A stretch of 64,000 nucleotides of DNA from assembly GCF_018119405.1 (NCBI RefSeq), contig NZ_JAGPWC010000003.1, positions 62,001 through 126,000 of the forward strand. Reading direction: 5' to 3'. Below are positions 52,636-62,129 of the stretch, piece by piece. Source of the DNA: Massilia sp. ST3 (GTDB taxonomy: Bacteria > Pseudomonadota > Gammaproteobacteria > Burkholderiales > Burkholderiaceae_D). The position numbers and the translations under genes are program-made. Under the pieces are notes generated by a model that ran no database searches, was not told where the DNA came from, and saw nothing but the letters and a program-made list of their open reading frames with translations. Positions within the stretch are counted from its first letter, which is position 1. Every line of letters starts with the position of its first letter.

Positions 52636-53198
52636 AGACTTTATTGCTCTCCTTGCTGCTGTGTTGCAGCCTGGCCCACGGCCAGGCCCTGAAATCCGGC
52701 GTGTTCGATCCGCCGCGCGCCGCGCCCGAGATCGCGCTGCCCGCGTCGACCAGCAAGCCTTTCAAGTTGTCCAGCCTGCGCGGCAAGGTGGTGGTGCTGG
52801 AATTCGGCTACACCCAGTGCCCCTACGTGTGCCCGGTGTCGCTGGCCTCGCTGGCCCAGGCGCGCACCCTGCTGGGGGCGGCGGCCGCCGACGTGCAGGT
52901 GGTGTTCGTCACCGTCGACCCGGAACGCGACACCACCAGCCACCTGCGCAGCTACCTGGCCAAGTTCGACCCGAGCTTCATCGGCATCGGCGGCACGCCC
53001 GAGCAGATCCAGGGCGTGCTGAAAGACTACGGCATCAGCGTGAGCAAGCAGCCCGTCGAGGGCAAGGCCGGCTACCAGCTGGGCCATTCGTCCTACCTGT
53101 ACTTCGTCGACCGGCGCGGCATGCTGCGCGCACTGATGCCCTTCGGCCGCCCGGCCGCCGATATCGCGCACGACCTGGCGATCCTGTTGAAGAAGTAG
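52632..53198 (+). CDS. SCO1/SenC family copper-binding thioredoxin-like protein
   Basis: 188 aa with an N-terminal signal peptide or anchor (MKTLLLSLLLCCSLAHG). Copper site C63-P-Y-V-C67 with H152 in LGHSSYLYFVD, and the thioredoxin fold VFVTVDPERDT. SCO proteins deliver copper to cytochrome oxidase CuA or regulate thiols. The GTG start at 52632 overlaps the previous stop by 4 nt. Presence inside an ABC operon with a cupredoxin-like gene suggests a copper-dependent periplasmic step. Confidence 0.92.
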   Translation: MKTLLLSLLLCCSLAHGQALKSGVFDPPRAAPEIALPASTSKPFKLSSLRGKVVVLEFGYTQCPYVCPVSLASLAQARTLLGAAAADVQVVFVTVDPERDTTSHLRSYLAKFDPSFIGIGGTPEQIQGVLKDYGISVSKQPVEGKAGYQLGHSSYLYFVDRRGMLRALMPFGRPAADIAHDLAILLKK

Positions 53199-53201
53199 GG
53201 C

Positions 53202-53642
53202 GTGAAGACCTTGCGCCGCTTCTGGCCCCTGTGGCTGACGCTCGCCTGCGCCTTGGCCCCGCTGGCCTGGGCCATGTTCGCGCCGCCGGCCGCTAGCAGC
53301 CGCGACAAGCTGTTTGAGATCCCGGCCGGCACCTGGGAGAGGCGCATGAAGGGCGACAAGCGCGACATCCTGCCCTCGACCATCCGCCTGACCCAGGGCG
53401 TGCAGGACGTGCTCCTGCTGCGCAACAAGGACACCGTGCCGCAGGTCTTCGGGCCGGTGCTCATCATGCCGGGCCAGGACTTCCGCCTGCCCTTCGAGAC
53501 CGTCTCAGAAAACGAATTCAATTGCACCGCCCACAGCAGCGGCTCGATGAAGGTGATCGTCGAACCCTACCCGGAACCCGGCCTGGCGCGCCTGCGCTGG
53601 CGCCTGGACCGCTTGACCGAGGAATACACCATCCGTGGATAA
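53202..53642 (+). CDS. Membrane-anchored cupredoxin-like protein
   Basis: 146 aa. One N-terminal helix (LWLTLACALAPLAWAMF) and a beta domain with C108-x2-H111-x4-M116 (NCTAHSSGSM), the type 1 copper motif of plastocyanin-like proteins. The upstream histidine ligand expected in a PH-type motif is replaced by Gln (VPQVFGP, Q81), so copper binding may be altered or lost. GTG start at 53202, 4 nt after the SCO1 stop. Probably the redox partner or target of the SCO1 protein. Confidence 0.72.
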   Translation: MKTLRRFWPLWLTLACALAPLAWAMFAPPAASSRDKLFEIPAGTWERRMKGDKRDILPSTIRLTQGVQDVLLLRNKDTVPQVFGPVLIMPGQDFRLPFETVSENEFNCTAHSSGSMKVIVEPYPEPGLARLRWRLDRLTEEYTIRG

Positions 53643-54405
53643 ACTTGTCGAACAACTGAAACGCAGCTGGCTCGCGCTGCTGCTGATCGTGGCCCTGGTC
53701 GTCCTGTGGCACGTGGTCGTCGTGCAGAGCCAGAGCCTGATCTTCCCGAGTCCGGGCCAGGTGCTGGCCGGCACCGTGGAGCTGGCGCAGAACGGCACCC
53801 TGTGGCAGCATATCGGTGCATCCTTGATGCGGGTGACGGTCGGCTTCCTGCTGGCGGTGGCGGTGGCGGTGCCGGTCGGCCTATGGATGGGGCGCGTGGA
53901 CCGCGTCTACCACACGCTCAACCCCTTGTTCCAGATCCTGCGGCCGATCTCGCCGATCGCCTGGATTCCGCTGGCGATCCTGTGGTTCGGCGTGGGCGAC
54001 GTGGCGCCGGTGTTCCTGATCTTCCTGGCGGCCGTGTTCCCGATGATCGTGCAGACGGCCAACGGCGTGCACACCATCGAGCAGCGCTACCTGCACGCGG
54101 CCATGAACTTCGGCGTCTCGCGCCAGAAGATGTTCCACCAGGTGATCGTGCCCGCCGTGCTGCCCGACATCGTGGTCGGCATGCGCATCGGCCTGGGCGT
54201 GGCCTGGCTGGTGGTGGTGGCGGCCGAGATGATCGTGCGCGCCTCGGGTCTGGGCTACATGATCATCGACGCGCGCAATGCCGGCAACCGCTACGACCTG
54301 GTGGTGGCGGGCATGGCGATCATCGGCGTCATCGGGCTGCTGCTCGACGTCGTCATGCGCAGGCTGGAAGGACTCAACTCGGTAAGGTGGCGCTATGGCC
54401 GTTAA
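53635..54405 (+). CDS. ABC transporter permease (SsuC/TauC type)
   Basis: 256 aa, six helices, with EAA-like loop AAMNFGVSRQKMFHQVIVPAVLPDIVVGM. The GTG start at 53635 overlaps the cupredoxin-like stop by 8 nt. Same family as the permease at 43821 but a different, independently regulated system. Confidence 0.9.
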   Translation: MDKLVEQLKRSWLALLLIVALVVLWHVVVVQSQSLIFPSPGQVLAGTVELAQNGTLWQHIGASLMRVTVGFLLAVAVAVPVGLWMGRVDRVYHTLNPLFQILRPISPIAWIPLAILWFGVGDVAPVFLIFLAAVFPMIVQTANGVHTIEQRYLHAAMNFGVSRQKMFHQVIVPAVLPDIVVGMRIGLGVAWLVVVAAEMIVRASGLGYMIIDARNAGNRYDLVVAGMAIIGVIGLLLDVVMRRLEGLNSVRWRYGR

Positions 54406-55141
54406 GATTGTCATCGACGATATCCGCAAGAGCTTCGCCAAGGGCGGCGCCAGCCTGCCGGTGGTGGGCGGCATCCAGCTGCAGATCGAGGACGGCGAGT
54501 TCCTCGCCATCGTCGGGCCGTCGGGCTGCGGCAAGTCGACCCTGATGAAGATGATTTCCGGTTTCGAGCAGCCCGATTCCGGCGCCGTGACGATCGACGG
54601 CGAGCGCCTGACGCGGCCCGGCCCCAAGGGCATCGTGATTTCGCAGCACGGTTCGGTCTTCCCCTGGCTGACGGTGCAGGAAAACCTGATGTTCGGCCTG
54701 AACGAGGGCGAGCGGGCGCACAAGGCGCGCCTGGCCGACCACTACGCCGAGATGGTCGGGCTGAAGGGCTTCGAGAACGCCTATCCGCGCGAGCTGTCCG
54801 GCGGCATGCTCAAGCGCGTGGAGATCGCCCGCGCGCTGGTCGTCAAGCCCGAGATCCTGTACATGGACGAGCCTTTCTCGGCCCTCGACGCCCTGATGAA
54901 CCTGCGCATGCGCAACGAGTTGCTGCGCATCCTGCAGGAAGAGCGCCACACCGTGGTCCTGATCACCCACGACGTGGAAGAGGCGCTATACCTGGCCGAC
55001 CGCATCGTGGTGCTGTCGCCGCGCCCGGCCACGGTGCAGGCCAGCTTCGCCGTCACCCAGCCGCATCCGCGCAAGGTGTCCAGCCCGGAGCTGCAGGAGA
55101 TGAAGGATGCGATCCTGGGGCAGCTTGGGTTGAGCGTCTAA
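54395..55141 (+). CDS. ABC transporter ATP-binding protein (SsuB/TauB type)
   Basis: 248 aa. Walker A GPSGCGKS (41-48), Q-loop with ISQHGSVFPWLTV, signature LSGGMLKR, Walker B EILYMDEPFSALDALM, H-loop THDVEEALYL. It overlaps the permease gene by 11 nt. With genes 51586-54405 it makes a complete importer. Confidence 0.93.
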   Translation: MAVKIVIDDIRKSFAKGGASLPVVGGIQLQIEDGEFLAIVGPSGCGKSTLMKMISGFEQPDSGAVTIDGERLTRPGPKGIVISQHGSVFPWLTVQENLMFGLNEGERAHKARLADHYAEMVGLKGFENAYPRELSGGMLKRVEIARALVVKPEILYMDEPFSALDALMNLRMRNELLRILQEERHTVVLITHDVEEALYLADRIVVLSPRPATVQASFAVTQPHPRKVSSPELQEMKDAILGQLGLSV

Positions 55142-55257
55142 GCGCATTCGCCTCGTCGCGCCAGGGCGTAGCCCGTCTGCTCCCGCCGTATTTCGTCGCA
55201 TGGCGAATGCATCCGGGCGGGGCCTGGGTCATACTGCCTCTATCCATAGGAGAGCAG

Positions 55258-56346
55258 ATGATTATTGAAAGCAATGAGGGCCAGCCGCTCGGCGCCAGGA
55301 TGCTGTTGCGGCGTGTCGCGGTCGCCATGGCGGTGGCCATGGTGGCAAGCATCCCGCTCAGCTTCGTGTGGAAGTCGCCGATGACGCTGGTGTTCCGTGC
55401 GGCCATCCTCGCGCTGATGGGGGTGCTGATGTTTTCCCTCCTCGAGCGCTGGCCGCGCCGCCTGCCGAAGCCGGTGGGGCGCTGGGCGCTCCAGGTCGGC
55501 GGCGTGGCGCTGGTCATGCCGCTCGCGACGCTGGCGATCTATCTCGCCTCGACCGGTTCCGGCACGCGGCCCTTCTGGACAGTCCACGAGCGGCTTTCCG
55601 GGTTCATGCTCCTGACCATGGCGGGCTTGCTGGCGGGGTCGTGGACGGCGCTGGTGGCGCTGATACGCCAGAAGGACGCGCTGGCGCGGCACCAGGCGCT
55701 GGCCTTCGACCTGGAACGCAGCGAACTGGCGCGCCAGGCCCTGGATGCGCGCATGAAGCTGATGCAGGCACAGGTCGCGCCGCATTTCCTCTTCAACACC
55801 CTGGCGAACGTGCAGGCGCTGGTCGACATCGGCTCGCCGCAGGCGCCGGCGGTGCTGCGCAGCCTGACGGCCTACCTGCGGGCGGCCATCCCGCAACTGG
55901 ACGAAGGCTGCAACACCCTGGGGCAGGAAGTCCGCCTGGTGGAGGCTTACCTGAAACTGATGCACATGCGTATGCCGGATCGCCTGCGCTATTCGCTGCA
56001 CGCCGACGAATCGCTCATGAACGTGCGCTGCCCGGCCACGACCGTGCTGACCCTGGTCGAAAACGCCGTTCGCCACGGCATCGATCCAAGCGAGGAGGGC
56101 GGCGCCATCGAGATCAGCATCGAGCGGCAAGGTACGCGCTGCCTGGCCCGCGTCAACGATACCGGCGTCGGCTTCGTCCATGCCGGCCCGCCGGGGACCG
56201 GGCTGGCCGGCTTGCGCGAACGGCTCGCGCTGACCTTCGGCGGCGACGCCCAGCTGCGCCTGACGGCGCGCGAACCCCACGGCGTCTGCGCCGAAGTGGA
56301 ATTCCCGGCACTGGAGAGCGAACCATGCACCACCCCACCGCGCTGA
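55258..56346 (+). CDS. LytS/AlgZ-type sensor histidine kinase
   Basis: 362 aa. Four N-terminal helices (residues about 20-110), then a coiled coil, the phospho-acceptor segment QVAPHFLFNTLANVQ of the His_kinase family and the ATPase block ENAVRHGI. The sensor part is purely membrane-embedded, like AlgZ. The ATG at 55258 has AGGAGAGC upstream and is used over the longer ORF start at 55207. It overlaps the response regulator gene by 22 nt. Confidence 0.9.
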   Translation: MIIESNEGQPLGARMLLRRVAVAMAVAMVASIPLSFVWKSPMTLVFRAAILALMGVLMFSLLERWPRRLPKPVGRWALQVGGVALVMPLATLAIYLASTGSGTRPFWTVHERLSGFMLLTMAGLLAGSWTALVALIRQKDALARHQALAFDLERSELARQALDARMKLMQAQVAPHFLFNTLANVQALVDIGSPQAPAVLRSLTAYLRAAIPQLDEGCNTLGQEVRLVEAYLKLMHMRMPDRLRYSLHADESLMNVRCPATTVLTLVENAVRHGIDPSEEGGAIEISIERQGTRCLARVNDTGVGFVHAGPPGTGLAGLRERLALTFGGDAQLRLTAREPHGVCAEVEFPALESEPCTTPPR

Positions 56347-57098
56347 TCGCCGACGACGAACCGCTGCTGCGCGACGCCCTGGCGCGCCAGCTGGCCGAGG
56401 CCTGGCCCGAGCTGCGCGTGGTGGCGCAGGCCCGCAACGGCCGCGAGGCCATCGAGCAGTTCGAGGCGCTCACGCCGGACATCTGCTTTCTCGATGTGCA
56501 CATGCCCGGCATTTCGGGTGTCGAGGCGGCCAGCCAGATCGGCCGGCGCGCCCACCTGGTCTTCGTCACGGCCTACGACCAGTATGCGGTGCAGGCGTTC
56601 GCCCAGGGCGCGCTGGACTACCTGGTCAAGCCGGTCGAGATGGCGCGCCTGGCCGAGACGGTGGCGCGCCTGCGCGAGCGCCTGGCGGCCGCACTGCCTG
56701 TCGCGCAAACCGAGGCGCTGCTGCAGCAGCTGGCCATGCAGCTGCGGCGCGATGCGCCGCCACGGCCGCTGCGCTGGATCTACGCCCAGGTCGGCAGCAT
56801 GGTGCGCCCGATCCCGGTCGACCAGATCGACTACCTGCGTTCGGACACCAAGTACACCGCGGTGGCCTGGCACGACAATGGCCAGCCGGCCGAGGCGCTG
56901 GTCCGCACCCCGCTCAAGGAACTGCTGGCGCAGCTCGACGGCGACCATTTCGTGCAGGTGCACCGTGCGGTCGCGGTCAACCTGCGCGCCGTCAGCCACA
57001 TCACGCGCGGCAGCGAGACCGCCACGATCCACCTGAAGCGCCGCGCCGAGTCGCTGCCGGTCAGCCGAAGCTTCGTGCACCTGTTCCGCCAGATGTGA
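56325..57098 (+). CDS. LytTR-type response regulator (AlgR/LytR family)
   Basis: 257 aa. Receiver domain with phospho-acceptor D57 (CFLDVHM) and a C-terminal LytTR DNA-binding domain (VRPIPVDQIDYLRSDTKYTAV, HRAVAVNLRAVSHI). It is the cognate regulator of the kinase. Targets are unknown; the preceding transporter operon is separated by 116 bp, and a connection is only suggested by position. Confidence 0.9.
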   Translation: MHHPTALIADDEPLLRDALARQLAEAWPELRVVAQARNGREAIEQFEALTPDICFLDVHMPGISGVEAASQIGRRAHLVFVTAYDQYAVQAFAQGALDYLVKPVEMARLAETVARLRERLAAALPVAQTEALLQQLAMQLRRDAPPRPLRWIYAQVGSMVRPIPVDQIDYLRSDTKYTAVAWHDNGQPAEALVRTPLKELLAQLDGDHFVQVHRAVAVNLRAVSHITRGSETATIHLKRRAESLPVSRSFVHLFRQM

Positions 57099-57125
57099 GC
57101 GGGCCGCCGTGCCGTCGCGCAGGCG

Positions 57126-57152
57126 AAAAAAAAGCCCGCATTGCGCGGGCTT
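57126..57152 (-). terminator. Rho-independent terminator of metE
   Basis: Minus strand: AGCCCGC-gcaat-GCGGGCT followed by eight T. It lies 112 bp beyond the metE stop; the region between is AT-rich. The plus strand has no T run, so lytR-type transcripts are not stopped here. Confidence 0.85.
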
Positions 57153-57263
57153 GAAGACTATTTTCTTGGAGGAGAAATAGTGGAGACAGGTGCAGTATGC
57201 TGCGCCGCAAAATATAAATCCAATGATATGTTGTGATGTCCCAAATTAGTTTTTGATATATCT

Positions 57264-59546
57264 CTAGTAGACCTCGGCCGTTTGCCTGAGGGTGCGCGCC
57301 GCCGCCACCATGTTGGCCAGGGCCGGCCGCACCTCTTCCCAGTTGCGCGTCTTGAGGCCGCAGTCCGGGTTGATCCACAGCCGCTGCGCCGGGATGCGCG
57401 CCGCCGCCTGGTGCATCAGGCCCACGATGGCTTCCTGGCTCGGGATATTGGGCGAATGGATGTCGTACACGCCGGGCCCGATCTCGTTCGGGTAGCGGAA
57501 ATCGTCGAAGGCAGCGAGGAGCTCCATGTTCGAGCGCGAGGTCTCGATGGTGATCACGTCCGCGTCCATGGCCGCGATCGCGCCCAGGATGTCGTTGAAC
57601 TCCGAATAGCACATGTGGGTGTGGACCTGGGTCTCGTCGCGCACGCCGTTGGCGGCCAGGCGGAAGGCGTCCACCGCCCAGGCCAGGTAGGCGTCCCAGT
57701 GCGCGCGGCGCAGCGGCAGGCCTTCGCGCAGGGCGGCCTCGTCGATCTGGATCACGCGCACGCCGGCCTGTTCCAGGTCCAGCACTTCGGCGCGGATCGC
57801 CAGCGCCAGCTGGCGGCAGGTGAGGGCGCGCGGCTGGTCGTCGCGGACAAAGGACCAGTTCAGCATCGTCACCGGGCCGGTCAGCATGCCCTTCATCGGC
57901 TTGCCGGTGAGCGACTGGGCGTAGGCGGTCCAGGCCACCGTCATCGGACGCGGACGCCGCACGTCGCCGTAGAGGATGGGCGGCTTGACGCAGCGCGAAC
58001 CGTAGGACTGCACCCAGCCCCTGGCGGTGAAGGCATAGCCCTCGAGCTGTTCGCCGAAGTATTCGACCATGTCGTTGCGCTCGGCCTCGCCGTGCACCAG
58101 CACATCCAGTCCCAATGCTTCCTGTTCGTGCACGCAGCGCGCGATCTCTGCGCGCATCGCGGCCTCGTAGCCGGCGGCGTCGAGTTCCCCCTGCCTGAAC
58201 TGGCGGCGCGCCTGGCGGATGGCGGCGGTCTGCGGGAAGGAGCCGATGGTGGTGGTGGGATAGGCCGGCAGCTGGAGCCGCGCGGCCTGGCGCGCGCTGC
58301 GCTCGGCGTGGCCGCTGGCGCGCCGGCCCATTCCTGGTGCGATGGCATCCACCGCGGCGGCCACGGCCGGATTGCGCACGCGCGGCGAGGCGCGGCGGCG
58401 GTCGATGGCGGCGGCGTTCTCCACCAGCGCTTCCTGCACCCGGCTGCGGCCCTGGCCGAGGGCGGTCGCGAGGATGTCCAGTTCCTCCAGCTTCTGCACG
58501 GCGAAGGCCAGCCAGGAGCGGATCTCTGGGTCGAGGGCCTCTTCCTGGTTCAAGTCGACCGGCACGTGCAGCAGAGAGCAGGACGGCGCGATCCACAGGC
58601 GCTCGCCGATCTGGCGCTGCACCGGCTCGAGCCAGGCCAGGGTGGCGTGCAGGTCGGTCTTCCAGACGTTGCGGCCGTCGACCACGCCCAGGGACAGCAC
58701 CTTGTCCTGCCCCAGCGCCCGGATCGCCGGCTCCACCTCGTGCGGCGCCTGGATAGCATCCAGGTGCAGGCCGTCGACCGGCAGCGCGCAGGCCAGCGGC
58801 AGGTTGTCTTCCAGCGGGCCGAAGTAGGTCGCCAGCAGCAGCCTGGCGCCGCTGCCGCGCAAGGTTTCATATGCCGTCACATAGGCGCTGCGCCAGGCCT
58901 CATCGAGTTCCGTCACCAGGGCCGGCTCGTCGACCTGCACCCATTCCACGCCCTCGCGCGCGAACCAGGCCAGCAGTTCGGCGTACACTGCCAGCAGCTG
59001 CGGCAGCAGGGACAGGCGCTCCACGCCATCCTGGGCCTTGCCGAGCCACAGGTAGGTGAGGGGACCGATGACGACCGGCTTGGCCTTCACCTTGAGCGCG
59101 CGCGCCTGCGCCAGCTGTTCGGCCAGGCGGCTGGTGTCGAGCGCGAAGCGGGTGGCGGCGCTGAATTCGGGGACGATGTAGTGGTAGTTGGTGTCGAACC
59201 ACTTGGTCATCTCACCGGCCTGCACGCAGCCGCAATCGTGATGGCCGGAGCGGCCGCGCGCGATGCGGAAGTAGGCGCCGAGCGGATCTCCCTCGTGGGC
59301 ATGCGCCCGCTGCGGCACGTTCCCCAGGGTGAAGCTCATGTCGAGCACCTGGTCGTAGAGCGAGAAGTCGCCGACCGGCGCCAGCGAGAGGCGCGACTGC
59401 TGCTGCCAGTGGCGGGCGCGCAGCCCGGATGCCAGTTCCGCCAGCTCCTGGGCGGAGGATTCGCCCTTCCAGTGGCGCTCCAGGGCGAACTTCAGTTCGC
59501 GTTGCGCACCGATGCGCGGGAAGCCGAGATTGTGGGTGATGGTCAT
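57264..59546 (-). CDS. metE: Cobalamin-independent methionine synthase
   Basis: 760 aa 5-methyltetrahydropteroyltriglutamate-homocysteine methyltransferase. The N-terminus [18 protein letters not shown] equals the E. coli MetE start pattern, so the ATG at 59546 is chosen over those at 59555 and 59582. Zinc site residues are visible in HTHMCYSEF (His and Cys), the following VITIETSRS (Glu) and NPDCGL (Cys). Divergent from metR, as in enterobacteria; activation by MetR with homocysteine is expected. Confidence 0.97.
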   Translation of the reverse strand: MTITHNLGFPRIGAQRELKFALERHWKGESSAQELAELASGLRARHWQQQSRLSLAPVGDFSLYDQVLDMSFTLGNVPQRAHAHEGDPLGAYFRIARGRSGHHDCGCVQAGEMTKWFDTNYHYIVPEFSAATRFALDTSRLAEQLAQARALKVKAKPVVIGPLTYLWLGKAQDGVERLSLLPQLLAVYAELLAWFAREGVEWVQVDEPALVTELDEAWRSAYVTAYETLRGSGARLLLATYFGPLEDNLPLACALPVDGLHLDAIQAPHEVEPAIRALGQDKVLSLGVVDGRNVWKTDLHATLAWLEPVQRQIGERLWIAPSCSLLHVPVDLNQEEALDPEIRSWLAFAVQKLEELDILATALGQGRSRVQEALVENAAAIDRRRASPRVRNPAVAAAVDAIAPGMGRRASGHAERSARQAARLQLPAYPTTTIGSFPQTAAIRQARRQFRQGELDAAGYEAAMRAEIARCVHEQEALGLDVLVHGEAERNDMVEYFGEQLEGYAFTARGWVQSYGSRCVKPPILYGDVRRPRPMTVAWTAYAQSLTGKPMKGMLTGPVTMLNWSFVRDDQPRALTCRQLALAIRAEVLDLEQAGVRVIQIDEAALREGLPLRRAHWDAYLAWAVDAFRLAANGVRDETQVHTHMCYSEFNDILGAIAAMDADVITIETSRSNMELLAAFDDFRYPNEIGPGVYDIHSPNIPSQEAIVGLMHQAAARIPAQRLWINPDCGLKTRNWEEVRPALANMVAAARTLRQTAEVY

Positions 59547-59595
59547 GATGTTCATTCGTTGGCAAGTGGATAAGCCCATCATAGGCGAGCCGACT

Positions 59596-59644
59596 CATGA
59601 ATAAAATTGGTATGATTTCATGTATCCATTAATTTCATTCATGA
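59596..59644. promoter_or_regulatory. metE/metR intergenic MetR-box candidates
   Basis: CATGAA (59596-59601) and TTCATG (59617-59622) form an inverted repeat; TTCATTCATGA follows at 59634-59644. They contain the TGAA/TTCA halves of the MetR motif. A metE -10 (TATGAT on the minus strand, 59578-59583) lies next to the first box with no good -35, as expected for an activated promoter. Confidence 0.55.
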
Positions 59645-59651
59645 TTGAGCC

Positions 59652-60533
59652 ATGCTCGAACGTATTCACCTATCCATCATTCGCGAAGTCGACCGCCGCG
59701 GCTCCCTGACCGCGGCCGCCGAGGTGCTGTTCCTGACCCAGTCCGCGCTGAGCCACACCATCCGCAAGCTCGAGCAGCAGCTTGGCACGCCGGTGTGGAC
59801 GCGCGAGGGGCGGACATTGCGCCTGACCCAGGCCGGCCACTACCTGCTCGGCCTGGCCCAGCGCGTGCTCCCCCAGCTCGACCATGCCGAGCGCCAGATG
59901 GCGCAGTACGCCCAGGGCCAGCGCGGCACCCTGCGCATCGGGATGGAATGCCATCCCTGCTACCAGTGGCTGCTGAAGGTGGTGGCGCCCTACCTGGCCA
60001 GCTGGCCGGCGGTCGACGTCGACGTGAAGCAGAAATTCCAGTTCGGCGGCCTGCAGGCCCTGTCCTCCTACGAGGTCGACCTGCTGGTCACGCCCGATCC
60101 GCTGTTCAAGCCGGGCTTGCGCTTCGTGCCGGTGTTCGACTACGAGCAGATGCTGGTGGTCGGCAGCGGCCACCGCCTGGCCGGCCGCGAATTCGTCGAG
60201 CCCTGCGAGCTGTCGGATGAGGTCTTGATCACTTATCCGGTCGATATCGAACGCCTGGACATCTACAACGGCTTCTTCGTGCCGGCCGGCTGCGCGCCGC
60301 GCGAGCGCAAGACGATCGAGACCACCGACATCATGGTGCAGATGGTGGCGGGCGGACGCGGCGTGGCCGCGCTGCCGGGCTGGCTGGTGCAGGAATACGC
60401 CGCGCGCATGCCGGTGGTCCCGGTGCGCCTGGGCCGGCAGGGTATCGCCAAGCAGATCTTCCTGGGCACGCGCGAGGAGGATGCGGGGCTCGACTACCTG
60501 GAAGCCTTCGTGGCGCTGGCGCGCCAGACCTGA
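59652..60533 (+). CDS. metR: LysR-family methionine regulator MetR
   Basis: 293 aa. N-terminal HTH (GSLTAAAEVLFLTQSALSHTIRKLE) and a LysR effector domain that begins LRIGMECHPCYQWLLKVV, very close to MetR (ECH motif, homocysteine response). It is divergent from metE, 105 bp apart. Start ATG 59652 has GAGCC upstream, weak, but matches the MLERIHL N-terminus typical of MetR-like proteins. Confidence 0.95.
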   Translation: MLERIHLSIIREVDRRGSLTAAAEVLFLTQSALSHTIRKLEQQLGTPVWTREGRTLRLTQAGHYLLGLAQRVLPQLDHAERQMAQYAQGQRGTLRIGMECHPCYQWLLKVVAPYLASWPAVDVDVKQKFQFGGLQALSSYEVDLLVTPDPLFKPGLRFVPVFDYEQMLVVGSGHRLAGREFVEPCELSDEVLITYPVDIERLDIYNGFFVPAGCAPRERKTIETTDIMVQMVAGGRGVAALPGWLVQEYAARMPVVPVRLGRQGIAKQIFLGTREEDAGLDYLEAFVALARQT

Positions 60534-60636
60534 CATCTTGTTACAAACAAGCCGCACCGCCGCGCGCTTGCGCCTTCTCAGCGGCGCGCGGGACTTGTAC
60601 CATAGCCTCATCCGCACGCTTTTACGAAAGACCTTC

Positions 60637-61095
60637 ATGCGCACCACGATACTCTCCCGCATTCTCGGCTCCGCCGCCTTCGCAGCCGCCTTGTCGGTTC
60701 CCGCCCAGGCGGACAGCTTCACGTCCTCGGCCTCCAGCGCGGGCTCGGCCTCGTCGGCCAGCATTTCCGATTCGATCAGCGGTTCCAGCACCAGCTCGAG
60801 CGACGACGACAAGGTGGCCGCCGGCCAGTACCGCGTGATCAACGTCGCCCAGGCGCCGGGCAAGCCGGGCGCCACCCGCCTGACCCTGCGCGCGGTGGCC
60901 GGCGCGCGCGAGTTCAACCTGGACGTGCCGGACCGCGCCCTGGCCCAGCGCCGCGTGAACGCGGGCGAGGTGGTGGAGGTCAAGGAGCGCGTGTACGGCT
61001 TCGAATTCGCCTACGCCGACACCCAGCGTCCCTTCTTCCTGGCGCTGCAGGACGAGTGGTACCGCGAACTGCAATCGCATAAAGTCACCGGCTGA
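60637..61095 (+). CDS. Secreted Ser-rich hypothetical protein
   Basis: 152 aa. Signal peptide (MRTTILSRILGSAAFAAALSVPAQA), then a 35-residue low-complexity Ser/Ala/Gly segment ending in SDDD, and a small beta-rich domain. No family recognised. The ATG at 60637 is the first in the coding part. It overlaps the DUF2145 gene by one base, so the two work together. Confidence 0.78.
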   Translation: MRTTILSRILGSAAFAAALSVPAQADSFTSSASSAGSASSASISDSISGSSTSSSDDDKVAAGQYRVINVAQAPGKPGATRLTLRAVAGAREFNLDVPDRALAQRRVNAGEVVEVKERVYGFEFAYADTQRPFFLALQDEWYRELQSHKVTG

Positions 61096-62003
61096 TGGCC
61101 GTCCGCTTGGCCAGGCTGGCCCTGGCCGGCCTGGCCCTGTGCGCCAGCACCGGCGCCTGGGCGGGGCTGCCGGCCTTTTGCGAACGCTCGCGCGACATCA
61201 CGGCCGCCGAGCAGGACCGCGTGCTGCGCTTCGCCGGGGTCGTGAAGCAGGAACTGGAACGCTCCGGTGCGCGGGTCGCCCTGATCGCGCGCGCGGGCAC
61301 CGACCTGAGCCGCTTCAAGCTGCTGTACTCGCACGCCGGCGTCGCCCTGAAGGACGATGCCGCAGGCTCCTGGGCCGTGCGCCAGCTCTACTACGCCTGC
61401 GACGAAGCGCGTCCGCGCCTGTTCGACCAGGGCGTGCCCGGCTTCGCGCTCGGGGCCGACGCGCCAGCGCGCGGCCACATGGCGCTGCTGTTCCTGCCCG
61501 ACGAAGAGGCGGGGCTGCTGGAACGGGCGGCCCTGGACAAGCGCCTGGCGCTGGCCCTGCTGGCCGGGCAATACAGCGCCAACGCCTATGCCTACGGCAC
61601 CCGCTACCAGAACTGCAACGGCTGGGTAGCGGAGCTGCTCGCCAGCGCGTGGGGACGGCTCGACGGACAGGAGGCGCCGCGCCAGCAGGCGCAGGACTGG
61701 CTGCGCGCCCAGGGCTATGCCGCCGGCCCGGTCCGGATTCCTTCGCACGCCCTGATGTTCGCCGGCCAGTTCGTGCCCCTGGTGCACCTGAACGACCACC
61801 CGCTGGAAGACATCCATGCGCTGGCGCTGCACGTGAGCGTGCCGGCCTCGATCGAGGAGTTCGTGCTGCGCCGCGCGCCGGGGACGCGCCGGGTCGAGAT
61901 CTGCCATGACGCGCAGCGCATCGTGGTCCGGCGCACAGGAGAGCCGCTCGATGCGGCCTGTACCGCGAAGCCGGAGGATGAAGTGGTCGATATCCGTTCC
62001 TGA
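61095..62003 (+). CDS. DUF2145 domain protein
   Basis: 302 aa, secreted (signal MAVRLARLALAGLALCASTGAWA). The start of the mature part, FCERSRDITAAEQDRVLRFA, and RFKLLYSHAGVAL plus NCNGWVAELL match DUF2145. The H and C in SHAG and NCNGW have an NlpC/P60-like look, so a papain-like amidase or hydrolase is possible. Not experimentally characterised as far as I know. Coupled to the upstream Ser-rich gene. Confidence 0.85.
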   Translation: MAVRLARLALAGLALCASTGAWAGLPAFCERSRDITAAEQDRVLRFAGVVKQELERSGARVALIARAGTDLSRFKLLYSHAGVALKDDAAGSWAVRQLYYACDEARPRLFDQGVPGFALGADAPARGHMALLFLPDEEAGLLERAALDKRLALALLAGQYSANAYAYGTRYQNCNGWVAELLASAWGRLDGQEAPRQQAQDWLRAQGYAAGPVRIPSHALMFAGQFVPLVHLNDHPLEDIHALALHVSVPASIEEFVLRRAPGTRRVEICHDAQRIVVRRTGEPLDAACTAKPEDEVVDIRS

Positions 62004-62129
62004 GCGGCTTTACACTCTTCCCATTGCCACCCTGGCAACCACGACTTCAGGCGGAGCGATATCCCTGCGTGCGCGGCAGACGGTCCGGACGGCCGCGATT
62101 GCATTGCTGGCGCGGACGATGATCTCTTC

